Source: Umbilicaria muhlenbergii
Taxonomy: Eukaryota > Ascomycota > Lecanoromycetes > Umbilicariales > Umbilicariaceae
Length of the DNA stretch: 64,000 nucleotides
Assembly (NCBI GenBank): GCA_000611775.1
Contig: KK106985.1
Span: 725,982-789,981, forward strand
Direction: 5' to 3'
Shown: in pieces, positions 44,723 through 57,048 of the stretch
How positions within the stretch are numbered: position 1 is the stretch's first letter
Layout: each line of letters begins with the position of its first letter
The notes under the pieces: model-generated
The model's input: only the letters and a program-made list of their open reading frames with translations
Database searches by the model: none
Told to the model about the DNA's origin: nothing
Translations under genes and position numbers: made by a program

Positions 44723-45711
44723 TTGTATTCCAAGGAGTGCAATAGTAGGTGATGTCTCGTGTGGGTCTGTTTGGCAGTCTCAGACGACGAAGATCAGGCT
44801 CTTTAGTCAGTGATAGGTCTCTCGGGATAGTCTTATGAACCCACGTTTCCTTTCTAGCAGTATTGAGCGGAAGCACTGTTGCGTCGAGATGCGTGAAAGA
44901 TGTGAGCGGATCTGTGAGATATCAGAACTCACAGGCACGAAAGCTGTGGCTCTGCAAAACGGGCATATGCCCGACTCTAAACTGATGGACGGGCAGATCC
45001 CCGACTCTAACCACCTTAATCATTAACGCATGAAGTGTAGCAGATACATTAGGACTTAGAAATCAGCATGCGGAGACCTAGCTGCCCGTGCAGAAATCTA
45101 TTTGTTCTCTCAATACAATGCCGGCTTCCCTGTCCTTCCACCCCCTTTTGTGATGACTACCACGCTCCACAAACCGAGACAATTATCCATCGAGCGAACG
45201 CAGACATAAGCTGCCACAGGTTCGCCAGCCCTACTCATGCCCGTATCCCCAGCGCTTTGAATGTCCGAACTGATGCCGCTGATGAGGAACACCGCATACA
45301 AAAATGGTGTTCCATTGCCCCAGCATCCCAGATCTAATGGAAGCTCCAAAACTCACATGGTCGCATTATCCTGCTCGCGGTACAGCCGTACTCGAATTCT
45401 GCCTCGACACCACCGGCGGCGTAATCGTTCCACCCAGGCCCAGGCCGGAGCCCGATGCTGATCTCTCCGGCCGGGGCCTCTGCTGCCCGCCATCATTGCT
45501 TATCGTCCGATGCATTCTAGAGTCATCCGAGGGCTGATGACGGTGCCTCTAACATTAACAAGAAGAACACGGTCAGAAACAACGCACGCAAGGATTGCGA
45601 TTGTCAAGATGCTCCATCCAATGACAACGAGACCACGAACGCTTGAACACTCGCACAAAAATACACCGAGACGATGTAGATTCGAAACAGAAAGCAACGA
45701 AGACGTCAAAG
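44723..45711. other. Intergenic region
   Basis: 989 bases between two minus-strand genes. It holds a 30-bp-period duplication (44960-45010). The plus-strand frame at 45304-45537 lacks any recognised motif. No gene seen. Confidence 0.5.
44960..45010. repeat. Short imperfect tandem duplication, 30-bp period
   Basis: Two copies of a 21-bp motif (CGGGCANATNCCCGACTCTA, plus A) at 44960-44980 and 44990-45010, separated by 9 bases. The first copy contains the palindrome GGGCATATGCCC. Confidence 0.7.
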
Positions 45712-48215
45712 CTATTGCCGGGAGGAGCCTACCGAGTTCTGTGTCTCATGGTCTTTTGGCCGCCGCTCTCTCCCAGTGCTGCCCTCGTCTTGAATTTTGA
45801 GGGCATCCAATCGTTTCTGATTGTCTTGCGTTAAAGGCTCGACTTCGTCGATGCGTATTGGTGCTGTGATTTTCACGCCTCTCGCGGTCGTCAATGGTGG
45901 TATTGAGGCTGACAATGTGCCATTCTCCCGTTGTTTAGCCTGCTCGGCAAGCTTGTCCCACTTGCTCTGTCTTGCTTGTTGCCTTTGCTCTGCGCTGTTT
46001 TGCAGTTCCGTATACTCGTGAGAGCAGTCATCGAAGAGTTGTGGGTTAATCTCCATGAAGAGCTTCATTGCATTATAGACCATGCCGTGTATAGTCCTAG
46101 AACAATTAGTTGATAACTTTTAAAAGAGCTGTGATGGGCACCCACCGGTTCCAGTGACCTTTCGAGTTCTCGTACAATGGGGCAAACATAATCGGCAGAA
46201 TAATCTCGACATTATCACTCACTAAATTGCAGAAGTACTCATTGTTCCAAAAGTACAAAGCTCGTTCCGCCACCTGTGTCACAGTCAATGGGTGCCTTGT
46301 TCCAACATACGGTAGATCGTCATACCTGGAAGTGAGGACTTGCAACAGACTTTGCCAGTTGATTGAACAGCGGCTCTTGCACTTTCGCAAATTCTGAGGG
46401 ATCCATGACCTCAAAGATATCTTCCACCTCGTTGAGGAACATGACTTCCTTCGTGCTATTGACCTTCGGCCAATATCTAAGTAGACCAAGCACCACCTAG
46501 CGAGCTGGATTAGCCTTGAGCGACGGAGCCCTCTGGGGGCTACTCACCTCTTCTGTTAAAGCTGCATCCTTCTCCAGGAACTGCACGATACAATACGCTA
46601 ATTGTGGATGGTACATGCTGAGGCTTTTGACTTTATGCATTGGTATCAGAACTCTTGTCAAGAATAGCTTGTGTTCCTCCTTCAGTGGTAACGCAAACCC
46701 GTTGATAATGGACCCAAGAATCTCGAGGAGCTCGGCTATGCCATTGAATCTCTCTGTCTCGTAGATGAATTGGAAGAAGACATTGTTAATAGAGCGTCTA
46801 ATGTAGGAACGCAAGTTCAAGAATTTGCCATATATTCGGTGGAGGGTGGTTTTCAGGAAATCCCGTTCTCGAGGATCCTCTGAATCAAACAATTCGAGGA
46901 GCTGGTATAACATTAGCTACAGTCCTGGCGTGAAAGATACGCTGCGTACCTGAAGAACGAATTGATGATCGATGAATCCCTTGGCAACATTTGTGTTGAA
47001 ATCTTGACTTTCGATGAAGCGGAGGAAGAACTCATAAACAACCTGGATGTGAGGCCATGCAACCTCCAGCACTGGTTCGTCTTCCTCGGGATCGAAAGCT
47101 TCGCCTTGAGGATTCATGGGTGGCGGTATCGGACGGAACAGGTTTTTGCTGAACATGTCGACGACCCTGGGATACATTGGTTCGGTTATGACCTGACGGT
47201 TGTTTGCCACATAGTCTAGCAGTTCGTGAAGCGCCAATCTCTTGATCTCTTTCGACTTCATATCCCCGCTAGCGTCGTTGAAGTCAAAAATGATGTTGCA
47301 TTGATCGATCTTTTGCATGAACAACTCTTGCCGGCGATTTGGTGATACTTCGTGGAAGCCTGGCAACTTCTCCAACTCCCTCTCACGTTGGTTCGACACA
47401 TCGAACCTCGAGGAGTGTTGCCGTTTGGGGGTCCGAATTCCCTCAGGAACATCCTTGGGCGTCGATGACAGGCGATCGAAGGCAATTGACTTCTGGCCTG
47501 GTTTGGGGGGAGCAAGGTCGTGCGGCATGGTCTCGGCAGCACCTGGAGGAGGAATATGCTAGGTTTTTACCGTCAGCTTGTAGCCTGGGGATACAGTTCT
47601 CACAAAGAACCGAAAGTTCGAAGAACAGAGTGGCCGGTGTTGCACAACTGCAGGTAGCCGGAAAACGAAGCACTTACGGGTGCACTTGGGCTAATGATGA
47701 CGCTAGGCGCTACAAGTTGCCCCTGTCTAGTAGGTGTACCGGACCCCCCATTGCCAGCTTGCGAGTTCATACCTACCACATTCGGCTGTGATGGTAAGGT
47801 GGGTTGACCGGGAAGTAATGAAGAGGGCATGCCTGGCTGTGGTGATGCATTCACCGAAGGACCATGACCAGATCCCGCTGGGCCGTTCTCCCCAGGCGGT
47901 AGCGGCTTGTTCCTTATATCGTTGAGCGCCGTAGTGGATGAAGCTGGAGTACCATGGTTGGACGATGTAGGCGACTGGGCATGTCCTCCAGGAGCGGAAC
48001 CAGAACCTTGAGAGGGAGAGGCCGTGCCCGAGCTGGTCTCTTTCTTGTTCTTGGAGGATTTGTTTGAATCTTTTGCTCGTGAGAGCTGCTCGTGCTGAGT
48101 ACGTTAGCCGCTTCTGATCCAGAGTGACGTACATGACCCATCTGTTGTGAGGGTTCGTAGCCACGACACTTGGCTTCGTGGGGAATCATACAACTCTCTG
48201 CCTAAACCCCTTCAT
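45712..48215 (-). CDS. PP2A regulatory subunit B' (B56 family, Rts1/Par1)
   Basis: Targets the PP2A phosphatase; fission yeast Par1 restrains septation, and budding yeast Rts1 acts in mitosis and stress. Exons on the minus strand: 48192-48215, 47678-48085, 46950-47558, 46548-46901, 46326-46496, 46146-46273 and 45712-46096, giving 692 aa. The N-terminus MKGFRQRV, then [17 protein letters not shown], begins a disordered Ser/Pro region. The B56 core is nearly unchanged: [78 protein letters not shown] and [17 protein letters not shown]. The acceptor of intron 1 has two in-frame choices nine bases apart. Divergent from the TFIIIC gene. Confidence 0.95.
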
Positions 48216-49091
48216 CTTCACCTGTTGCCGCTAGGCCTCAGACAGGCGCAGGGGTTGACAACGGGTCGATGGTAGACCTCAACAATGAGACGTGCGCCTT
48301 GTATTCCCCGCAGTGGTTGTCAGAAGCTATTGGAGTGGAGGTGTTCGCGATGCGGTGCAGTGGTTTTTGAGGTGCCTATGAAGCTTTTTTGGATCCTGAA
48401 AAGGCAATCATCTAACGGTCTCTGCTGCTCATGAGTGTACGAGTCGTCGTTGAGCTCAATCGCTCGCAGGGCTGGATGTGGCTTGGGGTGGTCGTATGCG
48501 GCGCTTGCGAGCAGTGTACCGTCAGAGCAATTGGGGAGCTGGACGTTCGTGACAACGGTACTGTTGGTGAAGCAGAGAGGGTGAATTGAATGACTGATTC
48601 AATCAGCTCTAGGCTCTGGTCAAGCGACGCTGTTCGTTGCAAGGCATTGATGTTCGATGTCTAGATGTGTATGGCGCTTGAGCGTGTAACGTGATTGTAA
48701 GGTACGGAGGTACGTACCGTATCCGAGGCTAAGACCAAAACGACGAGGCTTAGTCGTTGCGTATTCCGATTGGTCGTTGGCCATGAATTATACGTTAACC
48801 GCAAAACAGCACAATTCATCCTCTACCTTACTCCAATTATTACTGTTATTCAGAAACGGATACGGTACTATTGATTGCTGACCATTATGATAATGTTAGA
48901 TGTGTTTTCACGAGGTCGATGTATTTAATGGCAGCGCCATCCGGGTGTTGAACTACCCGTCACTTTTCCTCTGCTCCCTGTGAAACATGTTAGGGTTGTT
49001 GAATAAACTATAGTTTTGATCCTACCTTCCTTTCTCGGTGGAGTCTTACGTTCCAACAGCCGTCGTCTCATCACAGGAATTTTCTACAGTC
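48216..49091. other. Divergent intergenic region, B56 / TFIIIC
   Basis: 876 bases between divergent starts. A perfect 10-bp palindrome GGTACGTACC lies at 48709-48718 within GTAAGGTAC-like sequence. No gene seen. Confidence 0.5.
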
Positions 49092-51234
49092 ATGTCGAAT
49101 GATTTTACAAGCATTCAGACAGCGGCTTCTCAGCCTTCGAGACTGGCGAACTCGCGTGCGGCACCTTGGTTTGATGTCCCTCAAAGAGGTATCGTAAGCG
49201 TGGAGCATATAGGCATTATCAGAAATGTTGAGAAAGCTATCGAGACTCTGGGGGGGACCGTCAAAGTACAGAAAGTAAGGCCATCACTCTTACAAAGCCT
49301 TCGACAGAGGGACTAGAGTTAACCCTAATCCAGCTATTAGGAGACGAAGGCGCAAGTTCTACTGCCCACCTATATCTGCGTCCCAGAGACCGGATGTGCA
49401 ATCCCATACTCTCCAACAATGTCAGCACGAACAATATACTTCTCCAGGTCACGGTTCCGAAGAGAACTGGTCGTAAGCGCAAGAGAGGATCCCTCGAACC
49501 CTATCAGGATGCAGTCGGCAATACACCCAAAAATCCTGACGGGACCGTTTCGAGTGCCAAAGACACCCAGTATCTGCTTGATAGCATGAGTTCAGATGCT
49601 GGCAAATATCATATCCATCCCCTAGGTTTGATCGAGCAGACACACCGCTTTCGAAGTAAGTGGTTATACATTTGAGGTGCTGCTCAAAGTTTTAGGAAGC
49701 CACAGAAGACACTGACAGCAGTAGGCCTGCCCGACTTCGTCTGGTCCACTACGAACAGTCCATTTATGCAGAAGATGAGAGAATATATCTTCCCTCTGGA
49801 TTGTAAGTCCAATCAGCTCTCAGGTCATTCCATTACATATAGCTGAGGTCGACGCAGACGAAAAGATGAAGAACTTCAAGCTCGATTTGGGCAAAGGTCC
49901 GAAGCCCAATATGGATCTTGTACCCCCCCCAAGCTTTACACCCCTATCAATCCCATTCAATTATGCGTTAGTCAACCCCTAATATAGAAATATATCAGAA
50001 TAGCGTACTGAGCCTTATGCTAAACACTACAACCCAGGTACCGGCAAAATCCAGCCGTTCAACGAGCAGTTGACGCCTTTGGCAATGTCACCACCTTCAA
50101 CACGCAAGCGGCCAACAAGATTTTGACCCAACTTATAACATATGACGTAGAATCCGTTCCCATGGGTCCTACAGATGATCTCGAGCCGATCGATACTCTA
50201 GAACCTATGATACAGGATCTCATCGAAATGCTTCGCCAACTCCTTGAGGAGCGGCCAATATGGACCCGTCGAGCGATCAGCAACCGCCTCGTAGCTCCTG
50301 GTCGAGAGTGGAGTAACGTCGCAAAACACGTCTACCAATACGCTGGCTATATGTTTAGATCAGGCCCTTGGCGTGATGCCGTCGTAAAGTTCGGCGTTGA
50401 TCCCCGTTCAGATCCAAAATACCGAATCTATCAAACCATGACGTTTCAAATCGACGACAAGGCAGTGGAGGACCAGGAAATGCCGAACCCGGAAGATCGC
50501 AGACCAGGTCGGAAAGCTAAGAATAGACTGAGCCACTTGTTCGACGGCAAGACCGTGAGGCTGGACGGTAAAGTCTGGCAGGTTTGCGATATTGTGGATC
50601 CGCTTCTGAAGTCTTTACTTGATACGGATAACTTGCGAGACGAATGCCATGTGCGTGTTTTCCACCCATTGTTCCTGAGAACTCAACGGTAACTGGCTTT
50701 AATGCGTAATAGATCAAAACAGATGGATGGTATCAAAATGGCACATGGGCGAAAGTCAGGGTTATCATGAAAGCTAAATTGGCTAAGATTCTGGCAGGCG
50801 AGGGCGTACCCAATGATAAGGACTATGAAAAAATAGCGGCTCTGCCTGAGATCATAGACAAGGACACAAGACATCTAGCAGTCCTGTCGACCAACAAAAT
50901 GGCGACGCCACAAGAGGTGCAATGGGCGGGGGATGTAAGGACAATAGCTAGTGCGCCTTATAAAACACATTGGACCAACGAGGATGGTGGAGGTCAAAGA
51001 AGTAAGAGCGAGCTTGAGATGGGAAACGAAGTGGACAATCCAAAACTCGCCATAGACCCCAGACTTGCGCAGATAATAATAGAGGAAGTTGAGGGGAATG
51101 GCTTACTTGAAGGCGACGGCGACGCTGCAGTCGGCGATGTGGACGAAGAGATGGAGGATGACGGCATGATTGGCTTCGGCAACTCAGACGAAGATATGGA
51201 AGGAGACTCGCCGGCAGAAGAGGACGATGATTGA
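49092..51234 (+). CDS. TFIIIC subunit tau95-like (Tfc1/Sfc1)
   Basis: Subunit of the RNA polymerase III factor TFIIIC that contacts the A box of tRNA genes. Exons 49092-49274, 49334-49655, 49725-49802, 49858-49966, 50038-50650 and 50713-51234 give 608 aa. Order of parts: N-terminal barrel segment (PQRGIVSVEHIGIIRNVEKA and LLGDEGASSTAHLYLRPRDR), basic KRTGRKRKRG linker, LPDFVWSTTNSPFMQKMREY, then the DNA-binding domain FGNVTTFNTQAANKI, ERPIWTRRAISNRL and KYRIYQTMTFQ. The last junction restores DECH-IKTDGWYQNGTWAKV. The C-terminus is strongly acidic (EEMEDD, SDEDMEGDSPAEEDDD), a known feature of this subunit. Convergent with Yju2. Confidence 0.93.
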
Positions 51235-52041
51235 TGGGTTCAGCTCTTGAAACTTGCGACTGAATCGCTGGATTAGGGAATTGACCCTGTCATCAATGTC
51301 GCGGTTCAACACTTTGGCATCCTACCCCTGAGGGCCCCCCGAGGTGCCATTATGTTTGTGCTCTGTACCGCATATAGTCCTGGGGCGATCCTCCACTCTC
51401 TCACAGGTTTCTATAGCAACAGCATTTTTGAACTTCTGAAGGCTAGAAGTTCATCTCTCATATTGCACCGGAAGTGCCCCCGCATGGGATTCTTTATATC
51501 GGCGCTTTTCAAGATTTTGGCCTATGCATGCTGCCCCTGCTGTGTCACGCAGGAGGGCCCCAGAATCATTTGAGGTTGCTACGACGTCCGATGATAATGG
51601 TTGATCCAGGGTTAACCTTTTTAGGTTTTCTTACCAAATCGGGACTCGAGCATTTAATTAACGTTGGACGTCGAGGCTCAACACTCGGTGCGTTGGCTGC
51701 CAGGAGTCAGTCACCACCATGGTAATCAGAAACATGGTTTGTAGTTCCAAAAGCCTGTGATTGCCTGTGTTGGGAAGACCATAGATCTGAGGGCTGCAAC
51801 GCCATAGCGAGGTGCAACATGGTCAATGGCTGCAGGTACTCGGACGGTTAGAATAATTGCTATTATAGAGTTTTCCATCTCTCTTCGGAGGAGATATTTA
51901 ATTACAAGATTTCTCTCGAAGTACGGTGAAACTTGCTGTTAGGACAGCATATTGTTCCGGTATAGCACCCCGTGAACATGATGAATATCCAGAGCCAACG
52001 AGCACTCACCTTACGCCACGAACGCCATACTAAGAACATCG
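51235..52041. other. Convergent intergenic region
   Basis: 807 bases between two stops. Open frames at 51352-51573 and 51474-51725 have no motif. AT-richer than the flanking genes. No gene seen. Confidence 0.5.
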
Positions 52042-52866
52042 TCATACCAAGGCTGGCTTCTTCTTAATTCCCAGCGCTGACGAGAGGTCTTTCTTCTTCT
52101 TCACCACCCTCTTGAACGTGGGCGGCGGCATCATTGCCCCGGCTTTATCATCGATAGTAGGAGCAGATGGCGCCGTAAGGCCATCCCCCAAACCCTCGCC
52201 ATCCTCCTCTTCTCCAAGCCTCCTGACCTTCTCCCCCGTCTCCGTCATAAACGCCCGTCTCGCTATCTCCTCATCCTCTTTCTCAATCCTTTCCCTCTCC
52301 TCATCCCTCTCATCCCTAACCCCCACCACCTCTCCGCCCTTGTCCACCCGCTCATTCCTCGCATTCCTCGTCCTAATCTCGTCCAACGCATCCGCAATCT
52401 GCATCTCCCTCTTCGCATCCAGCGTCTTCGTCTCCAACTCCACCATCGCATTCCGCTCCTCCTCTTCCCGCTCCAACCGATCCAACCTCTCCTCCTCGCT
52501 CTCCTCCTTGCCCCCGCTCGCATCCCGCCACGGCTCAAAGTTGCGCTTCGCGCCCTTTTCGCAGGTGTAGTCCATGTTCTTGGGATCGGTCTTGAAAGTG
52601 ATCTCGCCGCTGCAGCGGGTGCATCGGATGTAGAAGCGGTAGATGGCGATGCTGTAGTACTTCTCGTCGGTGGTCTCTTTGCGGGCGTTGAACTTGCGCC
52701 CTTTGTAGATGAACTCGCCGCAGGAGGTGCATTTCATACTGAAGGGGGCCATGAGCCGGACGGTCTGCACCTTGGGCCCGACTTGTTTTGGACCGCGGGT
52801 CCTCTGGATGGCGGCAGGGTCAAAGTCGGGCGGGTAGTACTTCGAAAGGACTTTGCGTTCAGACAT
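52042..52866 (-). CDS. YJU2: Yju2/CWC16 (CCDC94) splicing factor
   Basis: Step-one splicing factor recruited by the Prp19 complex to promote the first transesterification. A single exon of 274 aa, with the ATG at 52866. The conserved N-terminus reads MSERKVLSKYYPPDFDPAA, RLMAPFSMKCTSCGEFIYKG, KFNARKETTDEKYYSIAIY and RFYIRCTRCSGEITFKTDP. The two CxxC pairs form the zinc-binding site. A charged coiled coil follows (ERLDRLEREEEERNAMVELE), then a basic C-terminus with KRVVKKKKDL and LGIKKKPALV. It is intronless here. The last 500 bases use G-ending and AGG codons, whereas the first 300 use C-ending codons. Confidence 0.96.
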   Translation of the reverse strand: MSERKVLSKYYPPDFDPAAIQRTRGPKQVGPKVQTVRLMAPFSMKCTSCGEFIYKGRKFNARKETTDEKYYSIAIYRFYIRCTRCSGEITFKTDPKNMDYTCEKGAKRNFEPWRDASGGKEESEEERLDRLEREEEERNAMVELETKTLDAKREMQIADALDEIRTRNARNERVDKGGEVVGVRDERDEERERIEKEDEEIARRAFMTETGEKVRRLGEEEDGEGLGDGLTAPSAPTIDDKAGAMMPPPTFKRVVKKKKDLSSALGIKKKPALV

Positions 52867-54780
52867 GGTGGGCTAGAGATTGTTTTCCGAAGCCTGAGAA
52901 CGGAGAGAAGCTCTAGGTGAGGGGATTTCAATCTCAAAGACGTCGTCGCAGATGGAAGATCTGTTGGTTGGCGAAGAGACAATGTTTGGGTCAGAACTAA
53001 ATGCTTCAGCCTTACGCAGATAGAGTAAGGTACATGTAAGCGACTTTGCTTTAGCGCCCGCGACGGCGGGATGCGGGGGGGGAGTAGCGGCGGCTGTCAA
53101 AAGAACAAAGAGCAAGAGCCTCAGTTGAATACTACTAAAGTACTACCACAGTACAGACTCCGTACCTGACAACCTATCCCTCCGTGCTTTCCGTTGGTAA
53201 GACAAGGTACCGGGTACCTTGCTGTAGTAGCCTTACGCCTGCCATTGGCCGTGGCGAGGGAACGTGTGCGATTCTCGTGTCACATGTCAAACAAGCGTTG
53301 TGGTTGGCGCCTGCACCGCTGGAATCAATCCCGCTTTCTGAGCCAGCAGTGCAGCATGGGGCATGGGCGTGGGCTGTGGAAGCATCGTCTGCGGGATTAT
53401 TCATCACTCAGTGACTCCTCACCCCTTCACCCCTTCACCCCTCACCTGGACCCTGGGAGAGAGCACCGGTTCTCCCAAGGCTGAGCACCGGACTCCGTCC
53501 TGGCTCTGCCCTCTGCCATGGCCCTTTCTGCCAAACCGGAAGCCCTGTGCTTGCACTGCGCCCAAAGGCGGCCGAATCATGTTAAACTCCGGACCCCCTC
53601 GGGTCTTTGACACAATCCAATCTGGGTCATAGCTGCGAGAAAGTGGTCAAAGGATTCAGCTGCGTGCGCCATCGTGGTCGTCGGCCTTAGCGAGTCGTTC
53701 CGTGAGCTGCCATTGGCGCCTCCCGCACCCTCATCCTACACCGAGTTTCTTGAGAGCTGGCATGGATGCCCCTCCAAAAGATAACGATCCTTCTGCACTG
53801 ATCGGCCCTTCATGACAGGCTTGCCATGCTTCCACGTGGAGAGCCCACCACTCTCATCGCCTTCCCTTAGGCTCGATCAAATCGATAACAGCAGAGGAGA
53901 CGAACGAGCAGCTGCAGTCTTTCCATCTCGCTTTCCTCCGTCCCTCCGACGGGTGCTACTCCAGCTCAAGTCGGTACAACCTCGCACTTGAACAGCCGGC
54001 GACTTTCGGCCCTGTCCCCGCTCAATCATCTCGACCAGCGCTGCTTGGAGCTGAGCGCGTCATGCAATTCCCCATGCTGGACGGAGCTGACGGTGACTCA
54101 AGCGTTTGTTTCAACGGTGAACGAACCGAGAATGCACAGTTGACGCTTCAACTCGCTTCTGCGGGGCAGGGTAAGCTTACCGGACCCCCCTGAAGCGATG
54201 GACTGCTCTCCTTTGATGTTCGAAAGGTCCTCGTGCCGTTAGTGATCTTCGCTGCACGCACTTTCGATCAAGAGATTTTGATTGGAAGGAGCTCGGCTAA
54301 GACTAAGCTCTGATTGATTGAAGTGGACGCATGTCACGTTGCTTACCTGCAGAAGAAGGCTCTTCACCTACTGGCAGGGCGCTCACACCGAAAGCCCTCT
54401 TGAGAATGGTGTGCGATGCATTGCATCGACCTGATGACACCCTATCAGATTGGAGAAATCTAGTTCTAGGCTGCACCCGGCTTCTTTATGTGCGAAGCCA
54501 AAGCCGCTCCAATCTCCCTGCACCCACAAGCCAAGCTTCTGGCTGAAGGATCATATTCGCCGTGGAGTGACGGTTGACAGGGTCGAGACCCAGCTGACAA
54601 TGCGCCTCGCAGTTGCAGACACCCTAGTGTATCCTAGTGGCACAAAGTCCCACATCCCACATAACTGCCTTGGGTTGCATCTGATGGTGAGCGGGGTTTC
54701 AGTCCATATGCCTCCCGAAACTTCTTCGAATACTGCTTTGCGATAATCAAAAAAACTGTCAAGATCGTACATGAACGACA
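52867..54780. other. Long divergent intergenic region, Yju2 / lectin-like
   Basis: 1.9 kb. It contains an inverted repeat AAGGTACC-G-GGTACCTT at 53204-53220 and a short CCCCTTCA-type repeat at 53416-53446. Frames such as 54331-54546 have no motif. No gene seen. Confidence 0.5.
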
Positions 54781-56454
54781 ATGCAGAATTTCAATCAGAC
54801 CCATAATCACAGTCCGCAGATCCCATATTGGGACGATAGAACACCAATACCCCAGCAACGACTAGAAACAGGAAATCCCGAAGAGGTTGGCGTGGAAAAT
54901 GAACGATCTCTTTCACCTACGTTGGCATCGCCTGGTTTGGAATCTGTAAGGGACGAGGACACAGACAAGGAATACATCAGGCATCCGGAAACAGAGAAGG
55001 AAGCCGTTGCTTATCAACCTCCACGCCAAACCGGCGGTTCCGGTCAGAGAAGAACCGTATGTGGTCTGCGCAGACCATGGTTCTGCGCGATACTTGGCGC
55101 TCTGATATGTATCGCAATAGCCCTAGGAGTTGGCTTGGGCGTGGGTCTGGGTCGCAAGAGCTCTGGGTAAGAGATAGACTGCCACTTCTTGGATTCTTTA
55201 CTACTAACTAACTTTGGTCTCTTAAGATCGCAAGGCGCATCAAACGCTACGTCAAGTAATTCGACTACGGGCGCGGTCAATCCGGAGTATTTTTCGAAAA
55301 CCGGAGCTTTCAACGGCACGGGTATTGCACTGGCCTCCTACTCCTTCTCTGCTGGAGGTTATGGAGCCATCGATCTGTATTTTCAGCACCATACCGGCCA
55401 AATACGGTCAGCGCAGCTCACGAATGCTGGGGTCTGGTCAGGAGGAACTTACGCCGAAGTTGTAGCGGTAGATGCGAAAAATGCCACACCCATCGCGGCG
55501 GTAGCTTACGCACAGGATGACGTAGCCACAGTCAGTTGCCAATCGCAGTTCTTTAGTAGACATGACTGACCTCTGTATAGTGGCACATATTCTACATTGA
55601 TGTTAACAACATCGTTCGGGAAAGAATCAATGATAACACTACTAACTTGTGGTCCGATGGTCCAATCGGTGCTCTGAACCTCAAGGCAATGGACAGTCCG
55701 CATGTGGGCTTGCAAGCCTGCTGGTATGGAAGCTTTTACGGAGACGCCACATATAACCACAGCCCGGTGCCCGGGCAAGAAGCGAACACTACCGGTAACA
55801 GTACAGATCAAAGCGTCGGCATACATCTCTGGTACGGTAACAACGACACATCCTTCAACGAAGTGGAGTGGACCTACGGATCCACCAATTGGACAGAACA
55901 GCAGGTTTTCAATGGTTTTAACGGCCACGCCGGTGTTGGCTGTTACTCCTGGGGCCCCGGGAGTGTTTCATATGTATTCATGGTAAATCTTGAAAATTAT
56001 GTTGAGATTTGGTGGAAGGACTTGAACACCACTCTGAAGGGAAACGCCACTCACCCGATCAACACCTGGACCAACAGTACGTTCCATCCCATCTTCTTCG
56101 GGAACTATTGCTCACCCTTGTTCTTCAGGCTCAGTATCGATTCCTGTGTATCAAAATAGCTCCATGGGTTACACAAACTTTCTCTACACGCAGAACGAAG
56201 ACCTCACTGTGAGTGGCTATAACGTCAGTTTCAACGCCGAAAAAACGTCGATACCTGCAAGCGAGACCTTTACAATCAACGGGGCCAAAGGGCAACCAGG
56301 CACGCATCTGTCAGTGACGGCGCTTCCGAACCAATCTGGTGGGAACTCGCTGCTTGTGTTCTACCAGGTCAACGGCACGGACATTACGGAGTATGTGCGC
56401 GATCTCCAGCAAGGACAGTGGACTTCATCAGGCATTCCGATTCCCGTGAATTGA
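54781..56454 (+). CDS. Type II membrane protein with fungal fucose-lectin-like propeller
   Basis: Probable cell-surface or vacuolar carbohydrate-binding protein; ligand unknown. Exons 54781-55166, 55227-55530, 55581-56076 and 56129-56454 give 503 aa. There is no signal peptide: a 100-residue Glu/Asp/Pro-rich cytosolic part ends in GQRRTVCGLRRPWF, followed by one membrane anchor (CAILGALICIAIALGVGLGV). The outer part has many N-glycosylation sites (SNATSSNSTTG, NTTGNSTDQS) and repeated propeller-like blades with WSDGPIGALNLKAM, GIHLWYGNNDTSFNEVEW and LLVFYQVNGTDITEYVRDLQ. This pattern resembles the fucose-specific lectin family, but sugar-binding residues cannot be confirmed by eye. Similar anchored forms are known in filamentous fungi. 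Confidence 0.78.
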
Positions 56455-57048
56455 GGACAAGAGGATTCTTCTCCCTCCCGGCGCATTGACGGCGCATTTT
56501 CCGACCTTTGCGATGTGTCTATGTGTTTCAATTATCTGTCGAGTAATTTTGAGCGAAAGGTGTTATTGTCCTCGGGATAGGATATTGGGAATGTATGTGT
56601 TAAACTTCAACTGGCCTGCAGAAGCCGTAGAAAGGATGGCGAATGTAATCTATCTTACTGGTTACCTCACATTCAGGAGCCGTTGCGCTGCGGAAGTTCT
56701 GTTCGGCGTCTTTAGAATGCCGCATTTTCTGCGCATCCAGTGAGCACCTGCCTGACACCAAAGACTCACAGCTGGGTAATCTCAGCAGCCATTATCAAAG
56801 TAGTAACACTCAACCTCAGAGCCTCCTTTCACTAGTGCAGCCTTACAGGGAGCCATTTACCGGGATTGCGTTTCCCCATGCTCTGGTCCTAGACGCGCTT
56901 GCGGCAACTGCGTATCTACATAAGGTATCTTTCCCAGTCAAGACGGTCACTGTGCGTGCCTGCGAACGCTGAACGTCCTGGTACGCAACGTCAGGGCAGA
57001 ATCCTCAGAGTGCGGCGGATATTTTCTGCTGGATGGGCATCCCCGACT
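56455..57048. other. Intergenic region upstream of CDC16
   Basis: 594 bases between two plus-strand genes. The frame open from 56899 runs into the CDC16 start without an ATG and may be leader or an unseen upstream exon. Nothing else seen. Confidence 0.45.

Noticed and set aside
45304-45537. Plus-strand frame with Pro/Arg-rich segment
   Set aside because: Short, without motif, and not linked to a neighbouring exon.
51352-51725. Cys/Leu-rich open frames downstream of the TFIIIC gene
   Set aside because: No recognised domain and they lie in a convergent 3' region.
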